DNA of 64,000 bases from an uncultured Pelagibacteraceae bacterium. Lineage in GTDB: Bacteria; Pseudomonadota; Alphaproteobacteria; Pelagibacterales; Pelagibacteraceae. Shown piece after piece: positions 9,124 to 19,037 of this stretch (the stretch's first letter is position 1; each line of letters begins with the position of its first letter). Below the pieces are notes generated by a model. The model was not told the origin of the DNA. It saw only the letters and a program-made list of their open reading frames with translations, and searched no databases. The stretch is taken from NCBI GenBank assembly GCA_902579925.1, contig CACHIS010000001.1, positions 1-64,000 on the forward strand, read 5' to 3'. A program made the position numbers and the translations under genes.

Positions 9124-10393
9124 TAGGCTTAAAAGGTCCTTCTACTCCTACGCTAATATAATCTGCTTGATCTTTTGAAAGTTTAGTTAATTTAGCGCCA
9201 ACTTTTTTAAGATGAAGTGTAGCTACTTTCTCATCTAAATGCTTTGGTAAAACATAAACTTTTTTTTCATAATTTTTATAATTATTCCACAATTCTATTT
9301 GAGCAATAACTTGATTTGTGAAAGAAGCACTCATTACAAAACTTGGATGCCCTGTGGCACAACCCAAATTTACCAATCTACCTTCTGCTAATAAAATTAT
9401 TCTTTTTTTGCTAGGTAATTCAATTTCATGAACCTGGGGTTTTACTTCAGTCCATTTATAATTTTTTAATGCCTCAACCTGAATTTCATTATCGAAATGT
9501 CCGATATTACATAAAATCGCTCTATCCTTCATATCTCTCATATGATCAGCGGTAACGATATCTTTATTACCAGTCGCAGTTACGACAATATCTGCTTTAC
9601 TAATTGCTTCATCCATTAAAACAACTTCATAACCTTCCATTGCAGCTTGCAATGCGCATATTGGGTCTGCTTCAGTAACTAATACACGTGCCCCACTTTG
9701 TCTTAATGATGCAGCGCTTCCTTTCCCGACATCACCAAAACCAGCAACAATTGCGATCTTTCCTGACATCATCACATCAGTTGCTCTTCTAATTCCGTCA
9801 ACTAAGCTTTCTCGACATCCATATAAGTTATCAAATTTTGATTTGGTAACAGAGTCATTCACATTAATTGCAGGAACTAGTAAAGATTTTTCTTTTTCCA
9901 TTTTATTTAAAGCTTTTATTCCTGTAGTTGTTTCTTCTGAAACTCCTTTAACGCCTATTATTAAATCTTTGTATTCATTATGCATCATCGCAGTTAAGTC
10001 ACCACCATCATCTAAAAGCATATTGGGTTTCCAGCTTTTCTTACCTTCTATAGTTTGTTTTATGCACCAAACGTATTCCTCCTCTGTTTCTCCCTTCCAG
10101 GCATAAACAGGAATACCTGCTTTTGCGATTGCAGCTGCCGCATGGTCCTGTGTCGAAAAAATATTACAAGATGACCATCTTACCTCTGCACCTAAATCCA
10201 CTAAAGTTTCAATTAATACTGCTGTCTGTATTGTCATATGCAAACAGCCTATTATTCTTGCACCCTTTAAAGGGGATTTTCCAGCATACTCCTCTCTTAA
10301 AGCAATAAGTCCTGGCATCTCACTTTCGGCAATTGAAATTTCTTTACGTCCAAATTCTGCTTGAGATATGTCTTTTACTTTGTAATCTTCCAT
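9107..10393 (-). CDS. ahcY: Adenosylhomocysteinase
   Basis: Reversibly hydrolyses S-adenosylhomocysteine to adenosine and homocysteine, removing the product inhibitor of methyltransferases. It carries [16 protein letters not shown] at the substrate site, the DDGGDLT block, [12 protein letters not shown] and the NAD-binding [27 protein letters not shown] near the C-terminus is also diagnostic. 428 residues is the shorter bacterial form. It sits downstream of chvG on the same strand, with a 45-base gap that shows no riboswitch I can recognise. It also supplies homocysteine to methionine recycling, complementing metX/metW at 30-32 kb. Confidence 0.97.
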   Translation of the reverse strand: MEDYKVKDISQAEFGRKEISIAESEMPGLIALREEYAGKSPLKGARIIGCLHMTIQTAVLIETLVDLGAEVRWSSCNIFSTQDHAAAAIAKAGIPVYAWKGETEEEYVWCIKQTIEGKKSWKPNMLLDDGGDLTAMMHNEYKDLIIGVKGVSEETTTGIKALNKMEKEKSLLVPAINVNDSVTKSKFDNLYGCRESLVDGIRRATDVMMSGKIAIVAGFGDVGKGSAASLRQSGARVLVTEADPICALQAAMEGYEVVLMDEAISKADIVVTATGNKDIVTADHMRDMKDRAILCNIGHFDNEIQVEALKNYKWTEVKPQVHEIELPSKKRIILLAEGRLVNLGCATGHPSFVMSASFTNQVIAQIELWNNYKNYEKKVYVLPKHLDEKVATLHLKKVGAKLTKLSKDQADYISVGVEGPFKPNAYRY

Positions 10394-10438
10394 GAAGTGT
10401 CTTCTAACAATTATAAATTAATTAATCAATAAAACTCT

Positions 10439-11980
10439 TTAAACTTTTGGAAATACAATTTCCATACTTGCACCTTTTTTATCTTTTCTATTAGATGCTT
10501 TAATTGAAGCATTATGTAAATCAACTAGATTTTTTACAATATTCAAACCAAGTCCAGAATGCTGTCCAAACTTGTCTGGTCTATTACTATAAAATCTTTT
10601 AAATATTCTGTTTGTATCTTTTTCCTTAAAGCCATGGCCCTCATCCAAAACTTTTATCAATACTCTGTCATCACTTAACTTTGAAACTTGGACTGTAACG
10701 TCTTTGTTGTTTGCGCTAAAAGAAATTGCATTATCCAAAAGGTTTGCAACAATCTGTTCAATTCTGTTTTCTATTCCAAATATATAGTATTTGTTTTTAC
10801 CATCATTTTTATAGGAAATATTTATTCCTCTCTTCAATTTATAGATATTGTTAAAATCGTCTACTACAGATTTTATTATTGGTTCAATATCTAATTTTCT
10901 TATTTTTTCTTTGCTTAAAGCTACTTCGTCTTTTAACATCTGCGAATAATCTGTAATCAATCTCTCAATTCTTTGGACATCGTGACTTAGGATGTCTATT
11001 AATTTAAGTCTTTGATCTGCATTAGTCGTATCATGTAAAATTTCTGAGGCACTTTTTAATGACGCTAATGGATTACGTATCTCATGAACAAGATCAGTTG
11101 AAAAATTTTCTGCATGAGTAATTCTTTTCTGTAATTCTAAAGTCATATCATCTAAAGAATTTGAGAGTAAACCCAATTCATCATTTCTTAATTTTAAATT
11201 ATCAATATTGGTTTTTTTGAGTTCTTTATTTTTTATAGTTTTTGTATAACTAACTATATTTTTAATAGGTTTAAGAAAATATCTATTTAAGACAAAAGAA
11301 AAAATCAATATCACAAACCCAACTGCTATTGCTGTTCTAATAACAAATGTTTTTCTCTCATCTATTGCTGCTTTTACATCATTGGCATTTTCTGTAATTA
11401 CCAAATATCCTATATTTTCACCATCACTCATTACATTCTTGATAGTAGTTAGTTTAAATTTGTTAAATTCTTCCTCTGTAAATGTATAATGAATTCCAAA
11501 ATTTTTTGATGAAGCATAATTGAGCAAAATATCATTTAGTGAAACGTTAGTATCGTTTCCAATATCTATATTTTTTTCTTTTGTTATTGTTTTTGATTTT
11601 GATTTATCTAATACTTCTAATTCAATATTATCAAGTCTTTGCGAAAATGATCTAGGGTCAAGATCTAACGTATCAGTGTCACCAATTAAATTCAAATTAC
11701 TATCAAAAAATATTACTCTATCCAAATTTTGAAAAAGGAATCTTGTAGAAAATAAAAATTTTCTTATATCTTTTTCAACAAATTTTACTTTAAGTCTGGT
11801 TAAGTTATCAATTGTATTATTAATTACCTCAATATGATTAGATGATTTTTTTTTAATTAAATTTGGTTTAACATTTTTAAGGTATAAAAAAGTAAATAGT
11901 CCAATGATAGTAAAGAAAATAAAATTAATAAATAAAAATTTTTTTAGAATAGATAAGTTCTTAAGAAAATTACTGAACAT
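10439..11980 (-). CDS. chvG: Two-component sensor histidine kinase, ChvG/ExoS-like
   Basis: Membrane sensor of an envelope/acid-type two-component system. Membrane helices near residues 15-34 and 213-232 flank a sensor domain of about 175 residues; HAMP follows, then the dimerisation box HEIRNPLASL with His299, and ATPase motifs NLLDNAISFS, DEGHGF and SGLGLNIVKNLV. The start overlaps the response-regulator stop by one base. Placement beside ahcY supports ChvG rather than another kinase, since chvI-chvG and ahcY are close in rhizobial genomes. The stimulus is unknown here. Confidence 0.86.
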   Translation of the reverse strand: MFSNFLKNLSILKKFLFINFIFFTIIGLFTFLYLKNVKPNLIKKKSSNHIEVINNTIDNLTRLKVKFVEKDIRKFLFSTRFLFQNLDRVIFFDSNLNLIGDTDTLDLDPRSFSQRLDNIELEVLDKSKSKTITKEKNIDIGNDTNVSLNDILLNYASSKNFGIHYTFTEEEFNKFKLTTIKNVMSDGENIGYLVITENANDVKAAIDERKTFVIRTAIAVGFVILIFSFVLNRYFLKPIKNIVSYTKTIKNKELKKTNIDNLKLRNDELGLLSNSLDDMTLELQKRITHAENFSTDLVHEIRNPLASLKSASEILHDTTNADQRLKLIDILSHDVQRIERLITDYSQMLKDEVALSKEKIRKLDIEPIIKSVVDDFNNIYKLKRGINISYKNDGKNKYYIFGIENRIEQIVANLLDNAISFSANNKDVTVQVSKLSDDRVLIKVLDEGHGFKEKDTNRIFKRFYSNRPDKFGQHSGLGLNIVKNLVDLHNASIKASNRKDKKGASMEIVFPKV

Positions 11981-12687
11981 TAACTAACATTCCATCTATA
12001 TCCACTTCCATATCTAGTTTCTATAGCTGAAAATTCTGGATCAACTTTTTTAAACTTTTTTCTTATTCTTTTTACATGACTATCAATTGTTCTGTCTTCA
12101 ATGTCTGTATCTTCTCTATAGGCTATATCCATTAATTGAGCTCTCTCTTTAATAATGCCAGGTCTTTTGGCTAATTCTTTTACAAGTAAAAATTCAGTAG
12201 TTGTTAATTTATCTGGTAGTTGTTTGCCATTCCATTCACATTCTAATTGTGAAGGATCAAGTTTTAATTTGCCATGCGATATAATACTTTTATTTTCCTC
12301 TAAAACTTCTTTTGAATCTTTTTTTCTAAGCTGAACTCTAATTCTTTCAATTAATACTTTAATTGAAAAACCCCCTGATTTTTTAACAAAATCATCTGCA
12401 CCTAATTTTAATCCTAACAACTCATCAATTTCATCATCTTTTGATGTCAAAAAAATCACAGGTAAAGATGTTTTTTTTCTTAATTTTTTTAATAATTCTT
12501 CTCCATCCATTTTTGGCATTTTAATATCTATTATTGCTAAATCAGGTGGCATTCGAGTTAAACCAATAAGTGCACTTTCGCCATCTATATATGTTTGAAC
12601 CTTAAATCCCTCTTTTTCTAGGGCGATACTTAAACTAGTCAATATATTTCTATCATCATCAACAAGTGCAATTGTTTGTTTTTGCAT
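11980..12687 (-). CDS. chvI: OmpR-family response regulator, ChvI-like
   Basis: DNA-binding partner of the ChvG-like kinase encoded directly after it. The receiver domain has the acidic pocket VDDD at residues 9-12 and phospho-acceptor Asp54 in [15 protein letters not shown], with Thr and Lys at the usual switch positions. The C-terminal winged helix (about 135-235) has [13 protein letters not shown] and [14 protein letters not shown]. 235 residues is the standard size. A promoter must lie in the 45 bases before it, but I cannot point to clear -35/-10 boxes. Confidence 0.9.
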   Translation of the reverse strand: MQKQTIALVDDDRNILTSLSIALEKEGFKVQTYIDGESALIGLTRMPPDLAIIDIKMPKMDGEELLKKLRKKTSLPVIFLTSKDDEIDELLGLKLGADDFVKKSGGFSIKVLIERIRVQLRKKDSKEVLEENKSIISHGKLKLDPSQLECEWNGKQLPDKLTTTEFLLVKELAKRPGIIKERAQLMDIAYREDTDIEDRTIDSHVKRIRKKFKKVDPEFSAIETRYGSGYRWNVS

Positions 12688-12732
12688 AGGCTAATATAAA
12701 AATACTAAATTGTTCTAATTTGGGCAATTAAA

Positions 12733-15507
12733 TTAATGAAGTACACCCCAGTTTTCTCCACTGTTCAAATCTACAGTTAAGGGTATAGAGAAAGAATGCT
12801 GATCACTTTTGGCAACACTAGACATTTCCTCAATGATAATTTTGCTAATTCTCTTTACCTCTTCTTTTGGTGTTTCAAAAATTAATTCATCATGAATCTG
12901 AAGTAACATTTTTGTTTTATTTTTCGAATAACTTTTTAGTGATTTATCAAGTCTAATCATTGCCAGCCTCATAATTTCAGCTGCTGATCCTTGTATAGGA
13001 GCATTTATTGCCGCTCTTTCTTGAAAGTTTCTTACGTTATAGTTTTTATCATTGATATTAATAAAATGAGATCTTCTTCCAAAAATATTGTTAACATATC
13101 CACTTTTTCTACAAAATTTAATTGTTTCATTCATATAAGTCTTAATCTCGGGAAACCTAAAAAAATATGCATTAAGAAATTCCTCTGCTTCATAATTTGA
13201 AACATTTATTTGTTTTGCTAATCCATATTGAGAAATTCCATATATGATCCCAAAATTAATTGCTTTAGCTTTTCTTCTTTGGTCTTGACTCACCTTATTA
13301 ATACCAACATTAAAAATTTGGCTGGCTGTTAAAGAATGAATATCCTCTTTATTTTTAAAAGCTTTTTTTAATTCTTTGACATCAGCTAAATCTGCCAGTA
13401 TCCGCATTTCAATTTGATTATAATCTGCAGAAATTAAAACATGTTCTTTTTCAGCTATAAAAGCTTTTCTAATTTCTCTACCATCCTCTGATTTAATTGG
13501 TATGTTTTGTAAATTTGGATCACTAGAAGCCAATCTTCCAGTTGTGGTAGCTGCTAACAAAAAAGAAGTGTGAACTCTTTTGGTTTTGGGATTAATGTGC
13601 TCTGGCAAAGAGTCAGAATAGGTATTTTTTAATTTTGAGACTTGCCTCCAGTCTAGGACTAATTGTGGAAATTTGTGACCTTTGAAAGCTAGATCTTCAA
13701 GCACCGAAGCACTAGTTGCAAAACTTCCTTTCTTAGTTTTTTTTAAGTCTGCTATTTTAAGATCATTATATAAAATTTCCCCTAGTTGTTTTGGGGAGGC
13801 AATATTAAATTCTTTTTTGGATAACTTGAAAACTTCTTTTTGAATTAATTTAATTTTTTTTTCAAAATTAGAAGATAATATTTTTAGAAATTTGTTATTG
13901 ATTTTAACACCTTTTATTTCCATTTCTGCTAAAATTTTCAACATTGGTTTTTCAAAGATTTCGTAAATATTGATCATTTTTTCTTCTTTCAAACTTTTGA
14001 GGAATTTTTTATAAAGTCTAAAAGTAATATCGGCATCCTCAGCTGCATAATCTTTTGCTTTTTCGACATCTACTTTACTAAAATTTATTTGTTTTTTTCC
14101 AGTTCCAACTAATTCTTTAAAAGATATTGTTTTATGATTTAAATGAATTTCAGATAAAGTATCCATGTTATGTCTATTTTTTCCTGCATCAAGCACATAT
14201 GACATAAGCATTGTATCTTCCATTGATGTCAATGTAATTCCATGATTAAAAAAAATAATAAAATCAAATTTTATATTCTGACCTATTTTTTTAATACTTG
14301 GATCTTCAAGTAGAGGTTTTAATTTTTTTAAAACCAAATCTTTATCGATACATTTCTCGGAGTTATGTCCCATAGGTATGTAACAAGCTTTTCCAATTTT
14401 ATGACTTAAAGAAATTCCAACTAAATCTGCTTGATGGGGATCCAATGAAGTAGTCTCAGTATCTACTGCAACTTCACCTGTTTCTTCGGCCGCTGTTATC
14501 CAATCATCAATTTCTTTGGGGTCCGTTATCAAAAAATAATCATTTTTATTTATTTCTGTTTTGTTCCCTGAAAATTTGTCAACTTTTTTTTCACTAGTGA
14601 GATCTGGTTCACCATAAGCTGATATAGCAGAGCTTAATAATCTATTAAATTCCATTTCTCTTAAAAATTTATAAAGTTTTTCTTTATCAATTTTTTTTAA
14701 TTTAAACTCACTGAGATCTCTATCTGTTGGGGCATCTTGTTTTAAAGTTACTAGTCTTCTACTAATCAAAGCTTTTTCTTTATTTTCAATAAGTGTCTCT
14801 CTTCGTTTATTTTGTTTAATTTCACTTGCAGATTTTAAAAGTGTATCTAAATCACCATATTTATTAATTAACTCTGCTGCAGTTTTAACTCCAATACCAG
14901 GAACACCGGGGACATTATCGCTACTATCGCCAGCAAGAGCCTGCACATCGATTACCTTGTCAGCCCCTACACCAAACTTATTTTTAACATCTATTTCAGA
15001 GATAAATTTATTTTTCATAGGATCAAAAATACGAACATTTTTTTTATACAGTTGCATCAAATCTTTGTCTGATGAAACTATCGTTACTTTTGCACCTTGG
15101 TTTATAATTTTATCTACATACGTAGCTATTAAATCATCTGCCTCATAATTGATCAATTCTACTGATGGTAAATTAAATGCTACAACTGACTTTCTTATGT
15201 AATCAAACTGTGGAATTAGATCATCTGGCGCTTCAGACCTATTAGCTTTATAATCACTGTAAATTTCATTTCTAAATGTTTTTCTTGCTGAATCAAATAT
15301 GACTGCGAAGTGAGTTGGTTTCTGAAGATTCTCGTTTGATTTTGAGTCCTCAAGTAATTTAAAAAGCATGCTGCAAAAACCACTAACTGCCCCAGTTGGT
15401 AATCCATCACTTTTTCGTGACAATGGAGGTAAGGCGTAATATGCTCGAAATATATAACCTGATCCGTCAATAAGATAAAAATGATCCGTTTTTTGAATTT
15501 TGTTCAT
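12733..15507 (-). CDS. polA: DNA polymerase I
   Basis: Replication and repair polymerase that removes RNA primers and fills gaps. Three domains are present over 924 residues: a 5'-3' exonuclease (about 1-290, with IDGSGYIFRAYYALPP and the GDSSDNVPGVPGIG helix-hairpin-helix), a 3'-5' exonuclease (about 330-510) with AVDTETTSLDPH intact, and the polymerase domain with SADYNQIEMRILADL, the RRKAKAINFGIIYG O-helix and LLQIHDELIFE. Many alphaproteobacterial PolA lose proofreading acids; here the DTET motif is kept. It is divergent from bioY across 47 bases. Confidence 0.97.
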   Translation of the reverse strand: MNKIQKTDHFYLIDGSGYIFRAYYALPPLSRKSDGLPTGAVSGFCSMLFKLLEDSKSNENLQKPTHFAVIFDSARKTFRNEIYSDYKANRSEAPDDLIPQFDYIRKSVVAFNLPSVELINYEADDLIATYVDKIINQGAKVTIVSSDKDLMQLYKKNVRIFDPMKNKFISEIDVKNKFGVGADKVIDVQALAGDSSDNVPGVPGIGVKTAAELINKYGDLDTLLKSASEIKQNKRRETLIENKEKALISRRLVTLKQDAPTDRDLSEFKLKKIDKEKLYKFLREMEFNRLLSSAISAYGEPDLTSEKKVDKFSGNKTEINKNDYFLITDPKEIDDWITAAEETGEVAVDTETTSLDPHQADLVGISLSHKIGKACYIPMGHNSEKCIDKDLVLKKLKPLLEDPSIKKIGQNIKFDFIIFFNHGITLTSMEDTMLMSYVLDAGKNRHNMDTLSEIHLNHKTISFKELVGTGKKQINFSKVDVEKAKDYAAEDADITFRLYKKFLKSLKEEKMINIYEIFEKPMLKILAEMEIKGVKINNKFLKILSSNFEKKIKLIQKEVFKLSKKEFNIASPKQLGEILYNDLKIADLKKTKKGSFATSASVLEDLAFKGHKFPQLVLDWRQVSKLKNTYSDSLPEHINPKTKRVHTSFLLAATTTGRLASSDPNLQNIPIKSEDGREIRKAFIAEKEHVLISADYNQIEMRILADLADVKELKKAFKNKEDIHSLTASQIFNVGINKVSQDQRRKAKAINFGIIYGISQYGLAKQINVSNYEAEEFLNAYFFRFPEIKTYMNETIKFCRKSGYVNNIFGRRSHFININDKNYNVRNFQERAAINAPIQGSAAEIMRLAMIRLDKSLKSYSKNKTKMLLQIHDELIFETPKEEVKRISKIIIEEMSSVAKSDQHSFSIPLTVDLNSGENWGVLH

Positions 15508-15554
15508 AAAAAATTTAATATAGATTATCGATAAAAATAAGAGTATTATTTTTT

Positions 15555-16106
15555 GTGGAACTTATAAAGCAAAATACTCAAAACCAGCTAGTTAAATCAT
15601 TAGTAGTAATTGTTTTAGGATCAATAATTTTAACAGTTTCTGCAAAAATTAAGATACCCTTTTATCCAGTTCCCATGACTATGCAAACATTTGTAGTTTT
15701 GCTACTTGGTGTAAGCTTTGGCTATAAGATTGCACTAGCTTCTGTAGGTTTATATCTATTAGAGGGTATTCTAGGTTTGCCAGTTTTTTCAAATTCTCCA
15801 GAAAGGGGTGTTGGCTTAACTTATTTCACAGGCCCGACTATGGGATATCTAATTGGTTTCCTTTCTGCGTGCTTTCTAGCGTCCTTAGTAAAAAAAGATG
15901 ATAATTATTTAATTATTTTTTTAAAGTTAGTATTATCAGTATCAACAATTTATATCTTTGGCGTTTTATGGTTAGGAACAATAATCGGCTGGGATAAACC
16001 TATTTTAGAATTAGGGGTAATACCTTTTTTAATTGCAGAAATTTTTAAAATTTGCCTTTTAACAGTAATAACAAAAAAATTAATTAGTTTAAGAAAATTT
16101 ATTTAG
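15555..16106 (+). CDS. bioY: Biotin transporter BioY (ECF S-component)
   Basis: Substrate-binding membrane subunit for biotin uptake. It shows the BioY hallmarks KIPFYPVPMTMQTFVVLL, GVGLTYFTGPTMGYLIGF and about six hydrophobic segments in 183 residues. The start is GTG (15555), the first codon that keeps the N-terminal soluble stretch. No ECF ATPase/T genes (bioM/bioN) are adjacent, so it either works alone, as reported for some BioY proteins, or uses shared energising modules. The 3' end overlaps regA by 8 bases, tail to tail. Confidence 0.92.
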   Translation: MELIKQNTQNQLVKSLVVIVLGSIILTVSAKIKIPFYPVPMTMQTFVVLLLGVSFGYKIALASVGLYLLEGILGLPVFSNSPERGVGLTYFTGPTMGYLIGFLSACFLASLVKKDDNYLIIFLKLVLSVSTIYIFGVLWLGTIIGWDKPILELGVIPFLIAEIFKICLLTVITKKLISLRKFI

Positions 16107-16662
16107 GAGATCTTTTAGATAGTATTCTTTGAAGTGTTCTTCTGTGCATCTTAAGTCTTCTAGCAGTCTCTGATACGTTTCTATTACATAATTCAAAAAC
16201 TCTATGAATATGTTCCCACTTTACTCTATCTGCAGACATCGGATTTTCGGGTGGGGCAGCCTTTTTTGACGGATCAGCAAGTAAAGCTTTTTCTACATCG
16301 TCAGCGTCAGCAGGTTTAGCCAGGTAGTCAATTGCACCCTGTTTGATCGCTGCTACTGCAGTTGGGATATTCCCATATCCAGTTAGCATAATAATTCTAC
16401 TAGAAGAATTTGTGGACTGAATTTCTTTAACAACCTCTAAACCATTTCCATCATTTAGTCTAAGATCGACAACTGCGAAACCAGGTTTTTTTACCTTAAC
16501 CATGTCTACTCCCTTTTTCACACCTTCTGCTTGTAAAACCTCAAAACCCTTCTTTTCCATTGCTCTCGCTAACCTTTCCCTGAAAGGATTGTCATCATCC
16601 ACGATAAGTAAGGATTTATTGTCAAAATCAGCTAAATTTTGTAACGGAGCTTCGTTTTTCAT
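16099..16662 (-). CDS. regA: Redox response regulator RegA/ActR/PrrA
   Basis: Response regulator of the RegA class, which in other alphaproteobacteria controls redox-linked respiration and carbon genes with the sensor RegB. The receiver domain carries VDDDNPFRERL and phospho-acceptor Asp66 in AVVDLRLNDGNGLEVV; the short C-terminal Fis-type helix-turn-helix is NVSETARRLKMHRRTLQRI, almost invariant in the family. 187 residues is the normal length. No RegB gene is next to it. It is divergent from the decarboxylase gene across 147 bases that must contain both promoters. Confidence 0.93.
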   Translation of the reverse strand: MKNEAPLQNLADFDNKSLLIVDDDNPFRERLARAMEKKGFEVLQAEGVKKGVDMVKVKKPGFAVVDLRLNDGNGLEVVKEIQSTNSSSRIIMLTGYGNIPTAVAAIKQGAIDYLAKPADADDVEKALLADPSKKAAPPENPMSADRVKWEHIHRVFELCNRNVSETARRLKMHRRTLQRILSKRSPK

Positions 16663-16795
16663 GAATAATATATGGATATTTTTTCCTACAATTCAATAGG
16701 TTATTATTTACTTTACATTAAATTAGTATTTGATTAATTGCTCGATTATTAAAGTTTTTTTAAATAAAAAGCTTTTTTTTGTTAAATTTTTTTTT

Positions 16796-16801
16796 AGGGG
16801 G
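16796..16801 (+). promoter_or_regulatory. Strong ribosome binding site of the decarboxylase gene
   Basis: AGGGGG lies 8 bases before the ATG at 16810 and fixes that start. Purine runs this G-rich are rare between genes in this window. The rest of 16663-16809 is mostly A/T tracts with a short AAAAAGCTTTTT palindrome at 16766-16777 but no loop; I see no convincing terminator or riboswitch. Confidence 0.6.
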
Positions 16802-16809
16802 CATTTAAA

Positions 16810-17994
16810 ATGCAAAAATTTAAGTCAGTTGAAGATTTAGTTAATCAACTGAAACCGGATAAACCTGTATATTGTATTAGAAAGAATTCTATTCTTTCAG
16901 CCTCAAAGTTCTTTCAGAATGAATTCCCAGGTGAGATACTATATGCTGTCAAAACTAATCCTCATCCTAAGGTAATTAAAACCTTGTTAAAAAGTGGGGT
17001 TAATCAATTTGATGTTGCCTCAATCGAGGAGATCAAAGCTGTAAGAAAATTTGATAGTTCTGCTAAATGTTCTTTTATGCATACAGTTAAAAGTAGAGAA
17101 AGTATTAGAGAGGCATATTTTAATTTTGGAATAAAAACTTTCGCATTAGATACTAAAGATGAATTAATTAAGATTATTGAAACTACAGACAATGCTAAAG
17201 ATTTAGAATTATTTGTAAGAGTAGCTGTATCAAATGAGCATGCCGAAATAGATTTGTCAAAAAAGTTTGGTGCATTAAATTCTGAGGCTTCTGGACTGCT
17301 AAGACTAGCGAAACTTCATTCAAAAAAAATTGGTTTAAGTTTCCATGTTGGTTCTCAATGTATGCATCCAATTTCATACTCTAAAGGAATTAGAGAAATG
17401 GGAAATATAATTAAAAAGACTAAAATAATTCCAGATTTCATTAACATCGGTGGAGGCTTCCCAACAATTTATCCTGATCTTGTGCCTCTATCTTTAGAAA
17501 GCTATATGGAGGAAATTAAAAAAAGTTTAGAAAATTTGAATTTAAAGAATATGCCTCAAATTATTTGTGAACCTGGGAGAGCTTTGGTTGCAGAGAGTGG
17601 ATCAACAATTGTGAGAGTTAATTTAAGAAAGAAACAAAAACTTTATATCAATGATGGTACTTACGGTACACTTTTTGATGCTGGAACACCAAATATAGTT
17701 TTTCCATCAAAATTAATTAAAGAAACTTCAAGTAAAATTATTTCAAAAAAAATGACTGCATTTGATTTTTATGGACCAACATGTGATAGCATGGATTATA
17801 TGAAAGGTCCTTTCCTACTTCCGAATAATATTAAAGAAAATGATTACATTGAACTTGGTCAATTAGGATCATATGGTTTAACTTTTAGAACTCAATTTAA
17901 CGGTTATTACTCTGATGAGATTTATGAGGTTGAGGATAAACCAATAATATCTATGTATGATAAGAATTCAGACAAAGCTACTCTAGTTGCTTAA
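16810..17994 (+). CDS. PLP-dependent ornithine (or arginine/lysine) decarboxylase, fold III
   Basis: Decarboxylates a basic amino acid to a diamine, the entry to polyamine synthesis. It is an alanine-racemase-fold enzyme of 394 residues: PLP lysine Lys48 in YAVKTNPHPK, a glycine-rich phosphate site INIGGGFP, EPGRALVAESG, and the GPTCDSMDYM loop with the cysteine and Asp that contact substrate in ornithine decarboxylases. Its stop overlaps the next gene's ATG by one base. The neighbours aguB and aguA use agmatine, so arginine is a possible substrate; the usual SpeA-type arginine decarboxylase is much longer and absent here. Confidence 0.87.
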   Translation: MQKFKSVEDLVNQLKPDKPVYCIRKNSILSASKFFQNEFPGEILYAVKTNPHPKVIKTLLKSGVNQFDVASIEEIKAVRKFDSSAKCSFMHTVKSRESIREAYFNFGIKTFALDTKDELIKIIETTDNAKDLELFVRVAVSNEHAEIDLSKKFGALNSEASGLLRLAKLHSKKIGLSFHVGSQCMHPISYSKGIREMGNIIKKTKIIPDFINIGGGFPTIYPDLVPLSLESYMEEIKKSLENLNLKNMPQIICEPGRALVAESGSTIVRVNLRKKQKLYINDGTYGTLFDAGTPNIVFPSKLIKETSSKIISKKMTAFDFYGPTCDSMDYMKGPFLLPNNIKENDYIELGQLGSYGLTFRTQFNGYYSDEIYEVEDKPIISMYDKNSDKATLVA

Positions 17995-19034
17995 TGTCAG
18001 AAAATAAAAATCTTGGTCACAACAGTAAAAAAGATTTCTTAAAAAAACCTGTAGAACACATTGATATTACATCTTTCGATTCTAGAAAAATTATCTCTTC
18101 TATGGAAAAAATGTCTTTTGTTTCAAGAGAAACAGCAAACGCAGCCAATATTTATAATGAAATGTTGAAGGACAAAGAATGTACAATTTTTTTAACATTA
18201 GCAGGATCTACATCTGCAGCAGGTTGCATGCATATTTACAGAGATATGGTGAAATACAACATGGTAGATGCAGTCGTTGCAACTGGAGCGTCCATAATAG
18301 ATATGGATTTTTTTGAGGCACTTGGATTTAAACATTATCAAGGTTCACAGCATCAAAACGATAGTGAGCTTAGAAAAAATTACATAGACAGAATATATGA
18401 CACTTACATCGATGAGGAAGAGCTTCAATTGTGTGATAAAATAATTGGAGAAATAGCTGATAAATTAGAGCCAAAAACTTATACTTCAAGAGAGTTTATT
18501 AAAGAAATTGGTAAATATTTAAAGTCAAATGCAAAAAAAAAGGGATCTCTGATTGAAACAGCGTATGACAATGATGTTCCAATATTCTGTCCAGCATTTA
18601 CTGACTCGAGTGCAGGTTTTGGATTAGTAATGCATCAAGAAAGAAATCCAAAAAATCATATAACTATGGACTCAATAAGGGAGTTTAGAGAATTAACAGA
18701 AATAAAGGTTAAATCTAAAGGATCAGGATTATTTATGATTGGTGGTGGTGTTCCTAAAAATTTTATACAAGATACAGTAATTTGTGCTGAACTTTTGGGA
18801 AAAGAGGTAGATATGCATAAATATGCCATTCAAATCACTGTTGCTGACTCGAGAGATGGTGCGTGTAGTAGCTCAACACTAAAAGAGGCAAGCTCGTGGG
18901 GCAAAGTTGATACGACTAAGGAACAAATGGTATTTGCTGAGGCTACCAGTGTTCTTCCATTAATTGCAAGTAATGCTTATCATACTGGGGAATGGAAAAA
19001 TAGAGAAAGAAAAAACTTTTCCAAAATATTTTGA
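17994..19034 (+). CDS. Deoxyhypusine synthase-family protein (possible homospermidine synthase)
   Basis: NAD-dependent aminobutyl transferase of the deoxyhypusine synthase family, 346 residues. The segment TLAGSTSAAGCMHIY and a Lys304 within EASSWGKVDT match the region with the eukaryotic catalytic lysine (SWGK). Bacteria lack eIF5A, so the acceptor is not the eukaryotic one; bacterial homologues are proposed to form homospermidine or other polyamines. It is translationally coupled to the decarboxylase before it and only 3 bases from aguB, supporting a polyamine role. The product is an inference. Confidence 0.86.
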   Translation: MSENKNLGHNSKKDFLKKPVEHIDITSFDSRKIISSMEKMSFVSRETANAANIYNEMLKDKECTIFLTLAGSTSAAGCMHIYRDMVKYNMVDAVVATGASIIDMDFFEALGFKHYQGSQHQNDSELRKNYIDRIYDTYIDEEELQLCDKIIGEIADKLEPKTYTSREFIKEIGKYLKSNAKKKGSLIETAYDNDVPIFCPAFTDSSAGFGLVMHQERNPKNHITMDSIREFRELTEIKVKSKGSGLFMIGGGVPKNFIQDTVICAELLGKEVDMHKYAIQITVADSRDGACSSSTLKEASSWGKVDTTKEQMVFAEATSVLPLIASNAYHTGEWKNRERKNFSKIF

Positions 19035-19037
19035 TTA

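Noticed and set aside
10123-10308. Open frame opposite ahcY
   Set aside because: Overlaps the conserved adenosylhomocysteinase substrate site and has no recognisable features.
16751-16780. AAAAAGCTTTTT palindrome as a terminator
   Set aside because: No loop and no G/C stem; it lies in a promoter region between divergent genes.
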